DNA from: Oscarella lobularis
Taxonomy: Eukaryota; Porifera; Homoscleromorpha; Homosclerophorida; Oscarellidae
Assembly (NCBI RefSeq): GCF_947507565.1
Contig: NC_089182.1
Coordinates: forward strand, 1,674,001 to 1,738,000
Direction of reading: 5' to 3'
DNA length: 64,000 nucleotides
The notes beneath the pieces were generated by a model. That model was given only the letters and a program-made list of their open reading frames with translations, had not been told where the DNA came from and did no database searches. A program made the position numbers and the translations under genes. Positions 22,705 through 34,000 of the stretch are shown here, piece after piece. The stretch's first letter is position 1, and every line of letters starts with the position of its first letter.

Positions 22705-22981
22705 TTAGTGAAGGTCACTGCCAAAGCACCGAATATCGGTGTTGGCGGGAAGTGACGAGGCGCGGGTCGCCGAGCATGGAAAGATGGCCTTGATTTTGTT
22801 GAGAATGATGGTAGCATTGCCACGCTGGAGACCCACCGATAGACGTTTGCGCCAGTAATTGACGAATGCGGCGCGATCGTTGACAAAGTCGATGGAAGGA
22901 CGAACGGCGGCCTTGCGGAAGAAGTCCCGAGCAATGGGGCTCCAACGGCCGTACACCTCCATGACGAGAGGGTCAAAGAGG
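22705..22981 (-). pseudogene. C-terminal fragment of a reverse-transcriptase-type retroelement ORF, cut by a gap
   Basis: The frame reads DPLVMEVYGRWSPIARDFF and NYWRKRLSVGLQRGNA before ending at 22705. This pattern is typical of the extreme C-terminus of retrotransposon polymerases found as uncharacterised proteins in invertebrates. The upstream part lies in the 200-N gap. Identification is by pattern only. Confidence 0.45.
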
Positions 22982-23181
22982 NNNNNNNNNNNNNNNNNNN
23001 NNNNNNNNNNNNNNNNNNNNNNNNNNNNNNNNNNNNNNNNNNNNNNNNNNNNNNNNNNNNNNNNNNNNNNNNNNNNNNNNNNNNNNNNNNNNNNNNNNNN
23101 NNNNNNNNNNNNNNNNNNNNNNNNNNNNNNNNNNNNNNNNNNNNNNNNNNNNNNNNNNNNNNNNNNNNNNNNNNNNNNNNN
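22982..23181. other. Assembly gap, 200 N
   Basis: Exactly 200 N, the same length as the gap at 47145-47344, so it is a fixed-size scaffolding gap. The true distance and orientation are not implied. Confidence 0.98.
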
Positions 23182-24023
23182 GGTGGATTTTGATAGCAAA
23201 ATGTTGCAGTACAAATCTGTACAAGAATAAAATAAACGATGGGGGAAAATAAAGATATTACGAGTGGCAATTCAACAAAGGGTGCCGACGATATCTGAAC
23301 CCAGAACGTAACTAGCTCACGAACAACCGTACAGCTGCATCGAGTTTTAGAAAAGAAAAATTCCAGTTAATTAAAGAAATTGCTTTCGAAAGAACGTACA
23401 CAGCAGTAAGATTGCCTTTTCCTGCATCGGGAGCCGTCCAACGCACCGTCTGAGACGAAACGACGCCACGGTTTTTGTGCGTAACTGCCGCCTCTTCGTG
23501 CACACCGGAACCCTGCACGTGACCCACGTGATCACACGTGCGAACAGTAGATTAAATATGTATTAATGTATAATACGTATGTATCACGATGCAGTAGATT
23601 GTCTTCGCTTTGGGATCGTTGGACGAAACGACGAACGTTCCCTGCGTCGAATACGATTTGTTTTGGGGCCGCACTTGGCAGAGGAAGCCTTTGAAGTCGT
23701 TCCCGGAACCAGACGTCTGTTCTATGGTAACTGAACGAGTAGACGAAATAAATGAGGAAGGATCTTTTTTCTTCAAGGAGTCGGCGGATCTGACATTGCG
23801 AGGAGACAAACTTACTCTTGTACTCTTCTCCCGGTATATATCCGTCTTGGGCTGTCGTTGTCACTCGATATGGGCTTGTGTCGATTGGTTGAGGAGACGG
23901 GCCGTGAAAAGGTTCCATGCTTTCACAGGCGCTTGTAGGCGCACCGGTCGGTTCGCAGTCGACTCTCCGAGTAGACAGCGTCGCGAGAAAAGCGACGACA
24001 GCAAAAAGTCCGAATCGACTCAT
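23182..24023 (-). CDS. Reeler-DOMON protein, 5' part, running into the gap
   Basis: The start is the ATG at 24021-24023 (MSRFGLFAVVAFLATLS, a signal peptide). Reeler-domain exons follow: CESMEPFHGPSPQP, PYRVTTTAQDGYIPGEEY, FKGFLCQVRPQ, GTFVVSSNDPKAK and VRWTAPDAGKGNLTAVYV. A last partial exon opens a DOMON domain (CTATFCYQNP) and stops at the gap. It is nearly identical, in opposite orientation, to 48058-48917. It starts 320 bp after the stop of the DOMON-cyt b561 gene at 24345, in the same direction. Reeler plus DOMON plus cytochrome b561 is the ferric-chelate-reductase-1-like layout. Confidence 0.8.
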
Positions 24024-24344
24024 TTGAAAGAGAAGCTGTCGCCAGGTGACTGCAGTACGTGCTGTGGGTACTCGTACACTGTGTGTTCTCTTACTCTGTC
24101 GTTGTCTTCCTCCCCCCGGATGAATAACTAGCAATGTTAGACCATTTCATTGGCTTTCGTGACGTCATCGAGTTCTTAGTGCTGCTTTCTATAGTGAGAA
24201 GAACGTAACGCTTTTTCTCCACACAGACACGCAAACGTTTATCGGAGACTGAGAGATAAAAAACAGTGACATGAAATAGGTGAGCCGCGACGTCACCGTG
24301 TACACAGAGGAATAGAATGTCGAGTTCTGTCCGAATTCAACAAC

Positions 24345-27226
24345 TCACGGATTACGAACACCAACGACAATCACCATGGCGATGGCCAAGCCGAGACTGA
24401 CAGTCATATAAACGACGAGAAGAACTTTCTCAGAAGTCTTGTTCTAATAATAGACATAATGCAATTAGTATTAACTCGTTTAGGGGCAATGTGAAGGTAA
24501 CACGTACCTCAGGTTCAGAAGTCTTTTCCGATTGGTCCCCTTTTCCTTTCATTTCTATTTCGTTAGAATCAGAAGCGGACTTTGCCATATAGCCTTTGAT
24601 CTCCAAAATCATTTCAATGATGAAAGCGATCACAGTCCAAGCGATGACAATGTAAACGGGAATGCGATCCAGAAAGCCGCCGAATTGAGCATCGGCAACA
24701 TAGATGCCCAAATACACGTTGACAACTGGCAAACAAAAGAAATAGAAATTTAAAAAATAGAATAAATATCGGTTCATACTTCCGAGAATGAGAGCTGTTG
24801 TGCCAACGAGGAAATGAGCCCAATTGAATATAACGCGACTATAAATAAAAAATAATTATGTAACCCGGATTATGTACATATGTGCAAATCCCATTACTTT
24901 TCATCATCGGGAGCACAGCGAAAAGCCGCCATAATTGGCTATTAAAAATCAAAAATACAAAAACTAACAGAAGCATGATATACGGTATTTTTACTTGAGC
25001 TATTGCTAGTGCAACGACTATAACGCCAATGATGGGATGAGCCGTGCGTAACCCATCCCCACCAGCCGCCTAAAAGAAAAAAGAAAACAGGTTCAACCCA
25101 CTGTCAATTATTAAATTTATTATCTCTCACAGTCCAGCCTTTGACGCCCGCAAAAATAACAATAAAACCAATAATGCTGAAAAGAACCGTAGTTATCATG
25201 TGAATGCGGTGAAGCTAAATAACAACAAGAAAATTACCTATTAAATAAGACGAATTAAAACCCCTGATTCCTTTACCTGAAACCAGGCTGCAGGCATTCC
25301 ACTGAAGCAGAATAGCGGTTGGTCGTTGGGAAAGACTTTTTTGTAATAGCGAGCCAATATCATTCCAGTAGAAGCGAGACCAATCCACGCAAGTATCATA
25401 AATATTCCTTATCAAGATAAAATGAATTACACATATTCATTTAGAGATTTATCCTACTTACCATGAGCTTTGACGAATTTGATTCGATCGCTAGTAGCAG
25501 ATCCTGCAGATCTATCTGTAGTAATATTCACTTTGGAAGCTGTCGTCACTGGTGTCAACGAATGCCTGGGAAAACCGCCGCCGTCGGAACCTTAGACTCC
25601 ACACATCAATAAATCAAAATTGATATTAATTTCTCTACCTGTTGAAGTGCTGTATGGATAGAAAAGATACCAGGGTACATTCCAATTGTAATCTTGAGCC
25701 GTGTCCGTCGAAATGAGAGTGCGAACAATTTGGCATTGAAGAGTTCCGTCAACGAATGTGCCAAAACTGTTGCTAGTATCGAGATTCTAACAAAGGTCTA
25801 ATCTCATCCTAATCTCTCTCGTGAAATCAACTTTTTACGTCAACGGTATCCTTGACATTTGGATTTCGACCATTTGGATTCCACGCGTCCTTGGCAACGA
25901 CGTTACTTCCACCTGTTCTAACGCATCCCACTACGTCGTCTTCACCCTGTGAATTAAAACAAATTATTTGATTTATTTCGATTTTAGTTATTTGTCTTTC
26001 CATGTTGACGTCCGCTGAAAATCCCAACGCAATCATTCCATCGGCTGTTGTAGTGAGTTTGATTGTGGCTTCTGTACTCGTTGTCTCAATTGTAAGACCG
26101 TATAAACACGTGGCCGGCGTGCAGTCAGATGGATTTTGATAGCAAAACTTATCATCACAATCATCAAAATCAATCTAACGATATCGTGTAAAAAATAACG
26201 CAATCTAATATCTATATGACCTTACGTTTACAAGTCTTGAAGGCGGAACAGCAGATGTTGGCTTCTGTGTTGGTACTTGTCCAGCACTGATATTAACTCG
26301 CGTCGAGCTTATCTCTGGCGTAGCAGAATGATACGGAAGAGACCCAACTGGTCCAGGACCTAATGGAAATTCACAAATATTGCATATATTATTTAATCTA
26401 ACTCACCTGTGGTGGAGGCGTATGGATGAAGTAGGAACCATGCCTGCGTCCAATCCCGATCTTCATCTGTATCATTCGTTGTGAGATCTCGCACAATTTG
26501 GCACTGCAATAGGCCATTACTGTACGATCCCATACTCTTTCCCATGTCAAGATTCTAATAATTTAAAATTCTCTAAATTAAGGTGTCACGTAGAAATTTT
26601 TTCGACTTGCATCTATTGTATCCAACTTATTCGGGTTCACGCCATTGGGATTCCATGAATCGACAAAAATGACGCTGTCATCAGACTTTCTATAGCAGCC
26701 AGCCACATCATCTTCACCCTACAAAATTAATTTTTAATTAGATAAATTAATTAATATATAATCTATAAATACCATGCTTTGATCATCGGAAAATCCAAGG
26801 GCAATCATTCCCCCTTCGCTTGTTGCGAGCGTGATTGTCGCTTGTGTTCCATCCGTTTCCACGGTGACGCCGTAGAGACACGAAGCGGGTGTGCAGTCGG
26901 CTGGTTTTCGATGGCAATAAACTGCGCTATCGGAGCACTTTCCGAAGTCGATCTAAAATGAAGAGAGTCGAGTACGTCGGGTTTTCTCTCTCGCGCGAGC
27001 GCGACGAGACCGTCTTCCTACGTTTTGACCCTAAAATGCGGCATTCTACGCTTGATAGCAAACGTCGATTCACTGTGCGAACCTTTGCCGTTTCGACGAC
27101 GAGGAAAAGAAGAGCGACGGCTGCGAGCTAAAAGAATTCCCGAGGTCACGCCCCAAAAAAATTTGTTCGTTTAGGGGACCTTCGAGAAGAAGGGGTAGGA
27201 GGATGAGAAGGCTTACTGTTTTCATG
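24345..27226 (-). CDS. DOMON-DOMON-cytochrome b561 membrane protein (FRRS1-like)
   Basis: The signal peptide is split by an intron (MKT, then LAAVALLFLVVETAK; start at 27226). DOMON 1 (26450-26955): CSDSAVYCHRKPADC, GGMIALGFSDDQSM, EDDVAGCYRK. DOMON 2 (25640-26170): GMIALGFSADVNM, EDDVVGCVRT, PWYLFYPYS. The cytochrome b561 part (24345-25480) has haem-ligand candidates in KAHGIFMILAWI, HRIHM, AHPIIG and NWAHFLVG, and five to six hydrophobic helices, ending VVGVRNP. Such proteins move electrons across membranes, often to reduce iron or copper. The DOMON 2 intron at about 25946-25999 has a GA donor. It is 54 nt without an in-frame stop, so its retention would add 18 residues. The DOMON 1 second intron uses a GCAAGT donor. 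No Reeler domain is seen. Confidence 0.83.
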
Positions 27227-27678
27227 CTTCGAAGGAGGAGGAGGAGAGGACGCGGGGAACGGCTTGACTCAGAGACGTCGCCAAACAGCAATTGCCGTGT
27301 CAAATATGTCGTCACGTGACTGACACGCCCAATGAGTCACGATCCATCACGAGCCCCCGTCGCGATCCCCGGAAGTGGACTGGCACATTTAATTACTTGA
27401 GCCAAGCGTCCTTGCGTTCTGACAGATGTTGTAGTTCACTCAAGTTTAGGCTTTCAGCTACAATTTGATTACTTGAGCCACGCCTCCTTGTGCTCACTGC
27501 CGACTAAAATTTTAGGCCTTTCAGACTGACTAGTCACGTTGCGCTCTCTCTCACCTATCAGATAGGCCTCTGCTGCGGAAAACACTGAGAACAAAGCGAA
27601 AAACTAAAAAAACTTCTAAGCAATAAGCACCTAATCTAGTACTCTACACTCAGTGACGACTGATCGATGGTCAGTCAG

Positions 27679-29622
27679 TCAATATAGAAGCCAAGCTGTC
27701 ACCAAGAGAATTCCTACAGAGAAAGACCGCAATGCCTCCAATTAGCAGTGTGAGTCATTGAGTTACCGTAAGCTTGGAAAGATGCAAGAGGAGTAGCTGC
27801 TGATTTAGAAGTGGCAGTTGTACTGGCAGTGGTAGTGGTGCCTCCGGTGCCTCCAGGGTTTGTTGGGCTCTAGGATTTATGATTCTAATTTCTATAACAG
27901 CCAGGCCTAGCTGTACTCACATCAGTGCTAACGCTTCGATCACTAGTAGGAGATCCTCCAGATCTGCCTCGAGTAATATTCACTTTAGAAGCCGTCGTCA
28001 CTGGTATCAACGAATGCTTGGGAAAACCGCCACCGCCGGAACCTTAGACTCCACACATCAATAAATCAAAACTGATATTAATTTCTCTACCTGTTGAAGT
28101 GCTGTATGGATAGAAAAGATACCAGGGTACATTCCAATTGTAATCTTGAGCCGTGTCCGTCGAAATGAGAGTGCGAACAATTTGGCATTGAAGAGTTCCG
28201 TCGATGAATGTGCCAAAACTGTTGCTGGCATCAAGATTCTAACAAAGGTCCAATCTCATCCTAATCTCTCTCTCATGAAATCAACTCTTTACGTCAACGG
28301 TATCCTTGACGTTTGGACTTCGACCGCTTGGATTCCACGCGTCCTTGGTAACGACGTTACTTCCGCTTGTTCTAACGCATCCCACAACGTCGTCTTGACC
28401 CTGTGAATTAAAACAAATTATTTGATTTATTTCGATTTTAGTTATTTGTCTTTCCATGTTGACGTCCGCTGAAAATCCCAACGCAATCATTCCATCGGCT
28501 GTCGTAGTGAGTTTGATTGCGGCTTCTGTACTCGTTGTCTCAATTGTAAACACGTGGCCGGCGTGCAGTCAAATGGATCTCGATAGCAAAACTTATCGTC
28601 ACAATTGTCAAAATCAATCTAACAATATCACGTAAAAAATAATACAATCTATTATCTATATGACCTTACGTTTACAAGTCTCGAGGGCGGAACAGGATGT
28701 TGGCTTCTGTGTTGGTACGCGTCCACCACTGATATTAACTCGCGTCGGGCTTATCAATGATACGGAAGAGACCCACCTGGTCCAGGAACTAATAGAAATT
28801 CCCAAATATTGCATTTATTATTCAATCTAACTCGCCTGTGCTGGAGGCGTATGGATAAAGTAGGAACCATGCCTGCGTCCAATCCCAATCTTGAGCTGTA
28901 TCATTTGTTGTGAGATCTCGCACAATTTGGCACTGCAATAGGCCACTACTGTACGATCCCATACTTTTCCCCATGTCAAGATTCTAATAATTAAAAAGTC
29001 TCTTAATTAAGGTGTCACGTAGAAATTTTTCTTGCATCTATTGTATCCAACTCATTCGGTGCATAGCCATTGGGATTCCATGAATCGACAAGAACGACGC
29101 TGTCATTAATATCTCTATAGCAGCCAGCCACATCATCTTGACCCTACAAAATTTTAATTAATTAATTAATTAATTAATAATATATATAATCTATAGATAC
29201 CATGCTTCGATCATCGGAAAATCCAAGGGCAATCATTCCCCCGGTGCTTGTTGCGAGCGTGATTGTCGCTTGTGTTCCATCCGTTTCCACGGTGACGCCG
29301 TAGAGACACGAAGCGGGTGTGCAGTCGGCTGGTTTTCGATGGCAATAAACTGCGGCACTTCCGAAGGGCGTCGAGTACGTAGGGTTTTCTCTTTCGAGCG
29401 ACGAGACCGTCTTCCTACGTTTTGACCCTAAAATGCGGCATTCTACGCTTGATAGCAAACGTCGATTCACTGTGCGAACCTTTGCCGTTTCGACGACGAG
29501 GAAAAGAAGAGCGACGGCTGCGAGCTAAAAGAATTCCCGAGGTCACGCCCCAAAAAAATTTGTTCGTTTAGGGGACCTTCGAGAAGAAGGGGTAGGAGGA
29601 TGAGAAGGCTTACTGTTTTCAT
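27679..29622 (-). pseudogene. Two-DOMON copy with short C-terminal anchor, frameshifted
   Basis: It shares the split signal peptide (start at 29622), two DOMON domains, Thr/Gly-rich linker and hydrophobic tail GILLVTAWLLY (27679-27713) with its neighbours, but has no cytochrome b561. Two lesions show against the copy at 24345. The acceptor and first residues of the first DOMON exon are deleted near 29355, and 10 nt are missing near 28548, which shifts the frame inside DOMON 2. It is probably a pseudogene. The short-tail architecture recurs in the copies at 31027 and 38546, so that form is a genuine gene type. Confidence 0.75.
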
Positions 29623-29963
29623 GCTTCGAAGGAGGAGGAGGAGAGGACGCGGGGAACGGCTTGACTCGGAGACGTCGCCAAACAGCAATGCCGTGTCAAA
29701 TATGTCGTCACGTGACTGACACGCCCAATGAGTCACGATCCGTCACGATCCCAACGAAGGGAAGTGGACTGGCACATTTAATTAATTACTGTACTTTGAG
29801 CCACGCCTCCTTGCGCTCTGACAGATGTTAGTTCACTCAAGTTTAGCCTTTCAGCTACAATTTGATTACTTGAGCCACGCCTCCTTGTGCTCACTGCCGA
29901 CTAAAATTTTAGGCCTTTCAGACTGACTAGTCACGTTGCGCTATCTCTCACCTATCTTATTAA

Positions 29964-30905
29964 CTAGAGAATGATGGCCCGGTGTTCACCGTGTTGCCAT
30001 CATGCAGAGCCTCCCACCGCTTACCGTACGCGAGTGCATTACATAGTGTGACGTCATATTTTTTTATGTTGTCACATATACACGTGGTCATTACAGCCGT
30101 TAGCTACTACAGTACCTACATGCTGTAAATACTTGCATGATTGCAATGTTTTCCTAAATAGGCACTTTTCTGACGTACTGTTTTTTTGAGGAGGACCTAT
30201 GCATGTGTACGGGGGCGCGTACGCAGTGGCGTCGCTAAGGGTGGGCCAGGTCGGGCCAGGCCCGACCAAAAAAAATTTTCCTTTTCTTTGTAAGAGAGAA
30301 ATTGGTTGGTTTACTAGTTAGTGTAGTTTCTTAGGGTTAGGGTTAGTAAGAATAATGCTTTTTAGTGATTCGGGTAGATTATTTTTGTAAAGAAAAATTA
30401 ATGTAGTGACCCCGCCCACCCGAAAAATTTTTCTGGGGCGGAGCCCCCAGACCCCCACATTCTGGCCCGACCAAATAGAAAATCCTAGATACGCCACTGC
30501 GTGTACGGGTCATATTTCCTGTTACCCGTACGTACATACCCACCCACATACCCCCACATACACTCCCACATACCACATACTGTACATGGATACTTTTGAT
30601 TGTGACGTCAGAGCGTGACAATCAAAACTGTCGTTTTGGCTTCTCAGCGCATTTATAACACGGAAAATAGCACAGATCAATTGGAAACCAAGGTTTCTAA
30701 GCATTTTTTCCGTTTATGAAGAAAAAACGCCTTATTCGCGTCGTAAATCACCGTTTTGGGCCCCATTTCGCGCATGCGCTGTACAAAAAAACCGGGTTTT
30801 TAGGTGACGTCACAATACGAAGCGTGACGAACATACATACAGACATACAGACATACACTTCCGGCCCTAAGATCACGTTTGAGAGAGCCTCCCTCCGTCG
30901 TTATA
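29964..30905 (-). repeat. Dispersed repeat X, full copy with nested hAT MITE
   Basis: Reverse-orientation copy of a roughly 730-bp repeat also present at 32566-33294, 35559-36286 and in pieces up to 37595. Its ends read ctagagaatgatggc and, on the far side, agagcctccctccgtcgttata. It contains GTCT/ATAC microsatellite runs and several TGACGTCA-like sites. It has no coding frame. Confidence 0.8.
30224..30499. mobile_element. hAT-type MITE
   Basis: 276 bp with the typical hAT end CAGTGGCGT at 30224 and ACGCCACTG at 30499. It is flanked by 8-bp duplications CGCGTACG and CGTGTACG (7 of 8 identical). Inside are GGCCCGACC runs. It is inserted in repeat X, so it is younger than that copy. Confidence 0.85.
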
Positions 30906-31026
30906 CACTGAGAACAAAGCAAAAAAACTAAAAAAACTTCTAAGCAATAAGCACGTACACCTAATCTAGTACTCTATGGTACTCTACACTCAGTGACGAC
31001 TGATCGATGAATAGCTGGTCAGTCAG

Positions 31027-34000
31027 TCAATAAAGAAGCCAAGCTGTCACCAAGAGAATTCCTATAGAGAAAGACCGCAATGCCTCCAATTAGCAGTGTG
31101 AGTCATTGAGTTACCGTAAGCTTGAGGAGTAGCTGCTGATTTAGGAGTGGCAGTGTTTGTCGGGCTCTAGGATTTATGATTCTAATGTCTATAACAGCCA
31201 GGCCTAGCTGTACTCACATCAGTGCTTACGCTTCCATCACTAGTAGGAGATCCTCCAGATCTGCCTCGAGTAATATTCACTTTGGAAGCCGTCGTCACTG
31301 GTGTCAACGAATGCTTGGGAAAACCGCCGCCGTCGGAACCTTAGACTCCACACATCAATAAATCAAAATTGATATTAATTTCTCTACCTGTTGAAGTGCT
31401 GTATGGATAGAGAAGATACCAGGGTTGATTCCAATTGTAATCTTGAGTTGTGTCCGTCGAAATGAGAGTGCGAACAATTTGGCATTGAAGTTTTCCGTCG
31501 ATGAATGTGCCAAAACTGTTGCTAGTATCGAGATTCTAGCAAAGGTCTAATCTCATCCTAATCTCTCTCTCATGAAATCAACTCTTTACGTCAACGGTAT
31601 CCTTGACATTTGGATTTCGACCATTTGGATTCCACGCGTCCTTGGCAACGACGTTACTTCCACCTGTTCTAACGCATCCCACTACGTCGTCTTGACCCTG
31701 TGAATTAAAACAAATTATTTGATTTATTTCGATTTCAGTTATTTGTCTTTCCATGTTGACGTCCGCTGAAAATCCCAACGCAATCATTCCATCGGCTGTT
31801 GTAGTGAGTTTGATTGTGGCTTCTGTACTCGTTGTCTCAATTGTAAGACCGTATAAACACGTGGCCGGCGTGCAGTCAGATGGATCTTGATAGCAAAACT
31901 TATCATCACAATTGTCAAAATCAATCTAACGAAATCACGTAAAAAAATAACGCACTCTATTATCTATATGACCTTACGTTTACAAGTCTTGAGGGCGGAA
32001 CAGCAGATGTTGGCTTCGGTGTTGGTACACGTCCAGCACTGATATTAACTCGCGTCGAGCTTATCTCTGGCGTAGCAGAATGATACGGAAGAGACCCACC
32101 TGATCCAGGACCTAATGGAAATTCCCAAATATTGCATTTATTATTAATTTTAATCTAACTCACCTGTGCTGGAGGCGTATGGATGAAGTAGGAACCACTC
32201 CAGGGTCCAATCCCGATCTTGAGCTGTATCACTTGTTGTGAGATCTCGCACAATTTGGCACTGCAATAGGCCATTACTGTACGATCCCATACTCTTTCCC
32301 ATGTCAAGATTCTAATAATTTAAAATTCTCTAAATTAAGGTGTCACGTAGAAATTTTTTCGACTTGCATCTATTGTATCCAACTTATTCGGGTTCACGCC
32401 ATTGGGATTCCATGAATCGACAAAAGCGACGCTGTCATCAGACTTTCTATAGCAGCCAGCCACATCATCTTGACCCTACAAAATTTTTAAAAAAAGAAAA
32501 GAACAAAATATTATGGAAAATAACAAAATAACAAAAATAACAAAATATTATGGAATATTTGTTTGAGCCGACCACCGCAGTTGTACGGGGTGGCAAACGC
32601 AGTTTGCGAGCCCGTATAACGGCGAGGGAGGCTCTCTCAAACGTGATCTCAAGGCCGGAAGTGTATGTCTGTATGTCTGTATGTCTGTACGTCTGTTCGA
32701 GACACAGTATTGTGACGTCACATAAGAAAAACCCTTACTTTGTAAGCCGCATGCGCAACATGGGGTCTGAAACGGTGATCCAAAAAAGGCGATTTACGGC
32801 GCGAATAAAGCGTTTTTCTTTGATAAACGGATAAAATGCTTAGAAACCTCTGTTACAAATTGTTCGGTGATATTTTCCGTTTTATAAATGCGCTCAGAAG
32901 GCGAGACGACGGTTTTGATTGTCACACTCTGACGTCACAATCAAAAGTATCCACTCAAGTACAGTATGTGCGTGGGTATGTAGGCGTGTACGGGTAACAG
33001 GAAATATGACCCGTACACACTTCCGTACACATACCTAAGCATACCTACGCTACCTACGCAGATAATAAACTTCAAAGCAAAACCACGATCAGAGAACGCA
33101 TAAGTAGGATCCTAAACATGAGTCCTATGTATTTACATAGAGTATGTGTGTAGGACTGAGCTGCAGGTCTGTGATACATGTACAACAGCGTGAATACCCT
33201 GAAATTTTATGACGTCACATCATCTAAGGCGCTCGCGTACTGTAAGCGGTGGGAGGCTATTCATGATGGCCAACACCAGGCCATCATTCTCTAGTTAATT
33301 AATTAATAATGAGCCGACCCACCGCAGTTGTACGGGTGGAGCCCGTATAACGACGGAGGGAGGCTGTCTCAAACGTGATCTTAGGGCCGGAAGTGTATGT
33401 ATGTATGTCTGTATGGGCAGGGCGGACTTTCAAAGGCGCATGCGTCGTTGTTAGGGTTATCTCCCGCTAACTCGCATTCTACGTAGGCTCGCTTTTTCCC
33501 TTTTACCTACTGAGTTTCGGGTTGTTTTGTGAAAAAAGATATTTAGTGACACTTTTTCTAGCATTTCGCTGACGGACTACGTCTGCGAAAACGCAGGGAT
33601 GAAGTTCTGCGTAATGCGATTACCGATTGCCTAAAAAAATTTTCTTTGTGCAAAACTACCAGTTCTTTTAGTAATCTCCCAATCGCACATGCGTTTGAGG
33701 TCAAAAAACTACCTGCACGAGGGCGAAAAATGGCGCGCGAATCGTCACGTACAGGTGCAACATGAGTCCCAAGGAATAGAAAGCGAGAATATTTAGCGCC
33801 TCTTCTATCATTGCCACGCATTCCTAACACCCTAATATGGCGCGTTTTCTGTGTCAAAATGAGCATTTGGAGATTATGTAGTGCTTGAGATATTTCATAT
33901 ATGATATTTGATCGTGGATATTTGATCGTGGATATTTGATCGTGGATCTTTCATCTATGATATTTGATCGTGGATCTTTCATCTATGATATTTGATCGTG

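Noticed and set aside
22695-23270. Long frames crossing the 200-N gap
   Set aside because: They are open only because N codons are counted. The two sides belong to different contigs and different genes (a retroelement end and a DOMON gene).
24024-24134. Upstream extension of the Reeler-DOMON protein
   Set aside because: The frame begins at a non-ATG codon and lacks a signal peptide there. The ATG at 24023 is followed directly by one, as in the copy at 48058.
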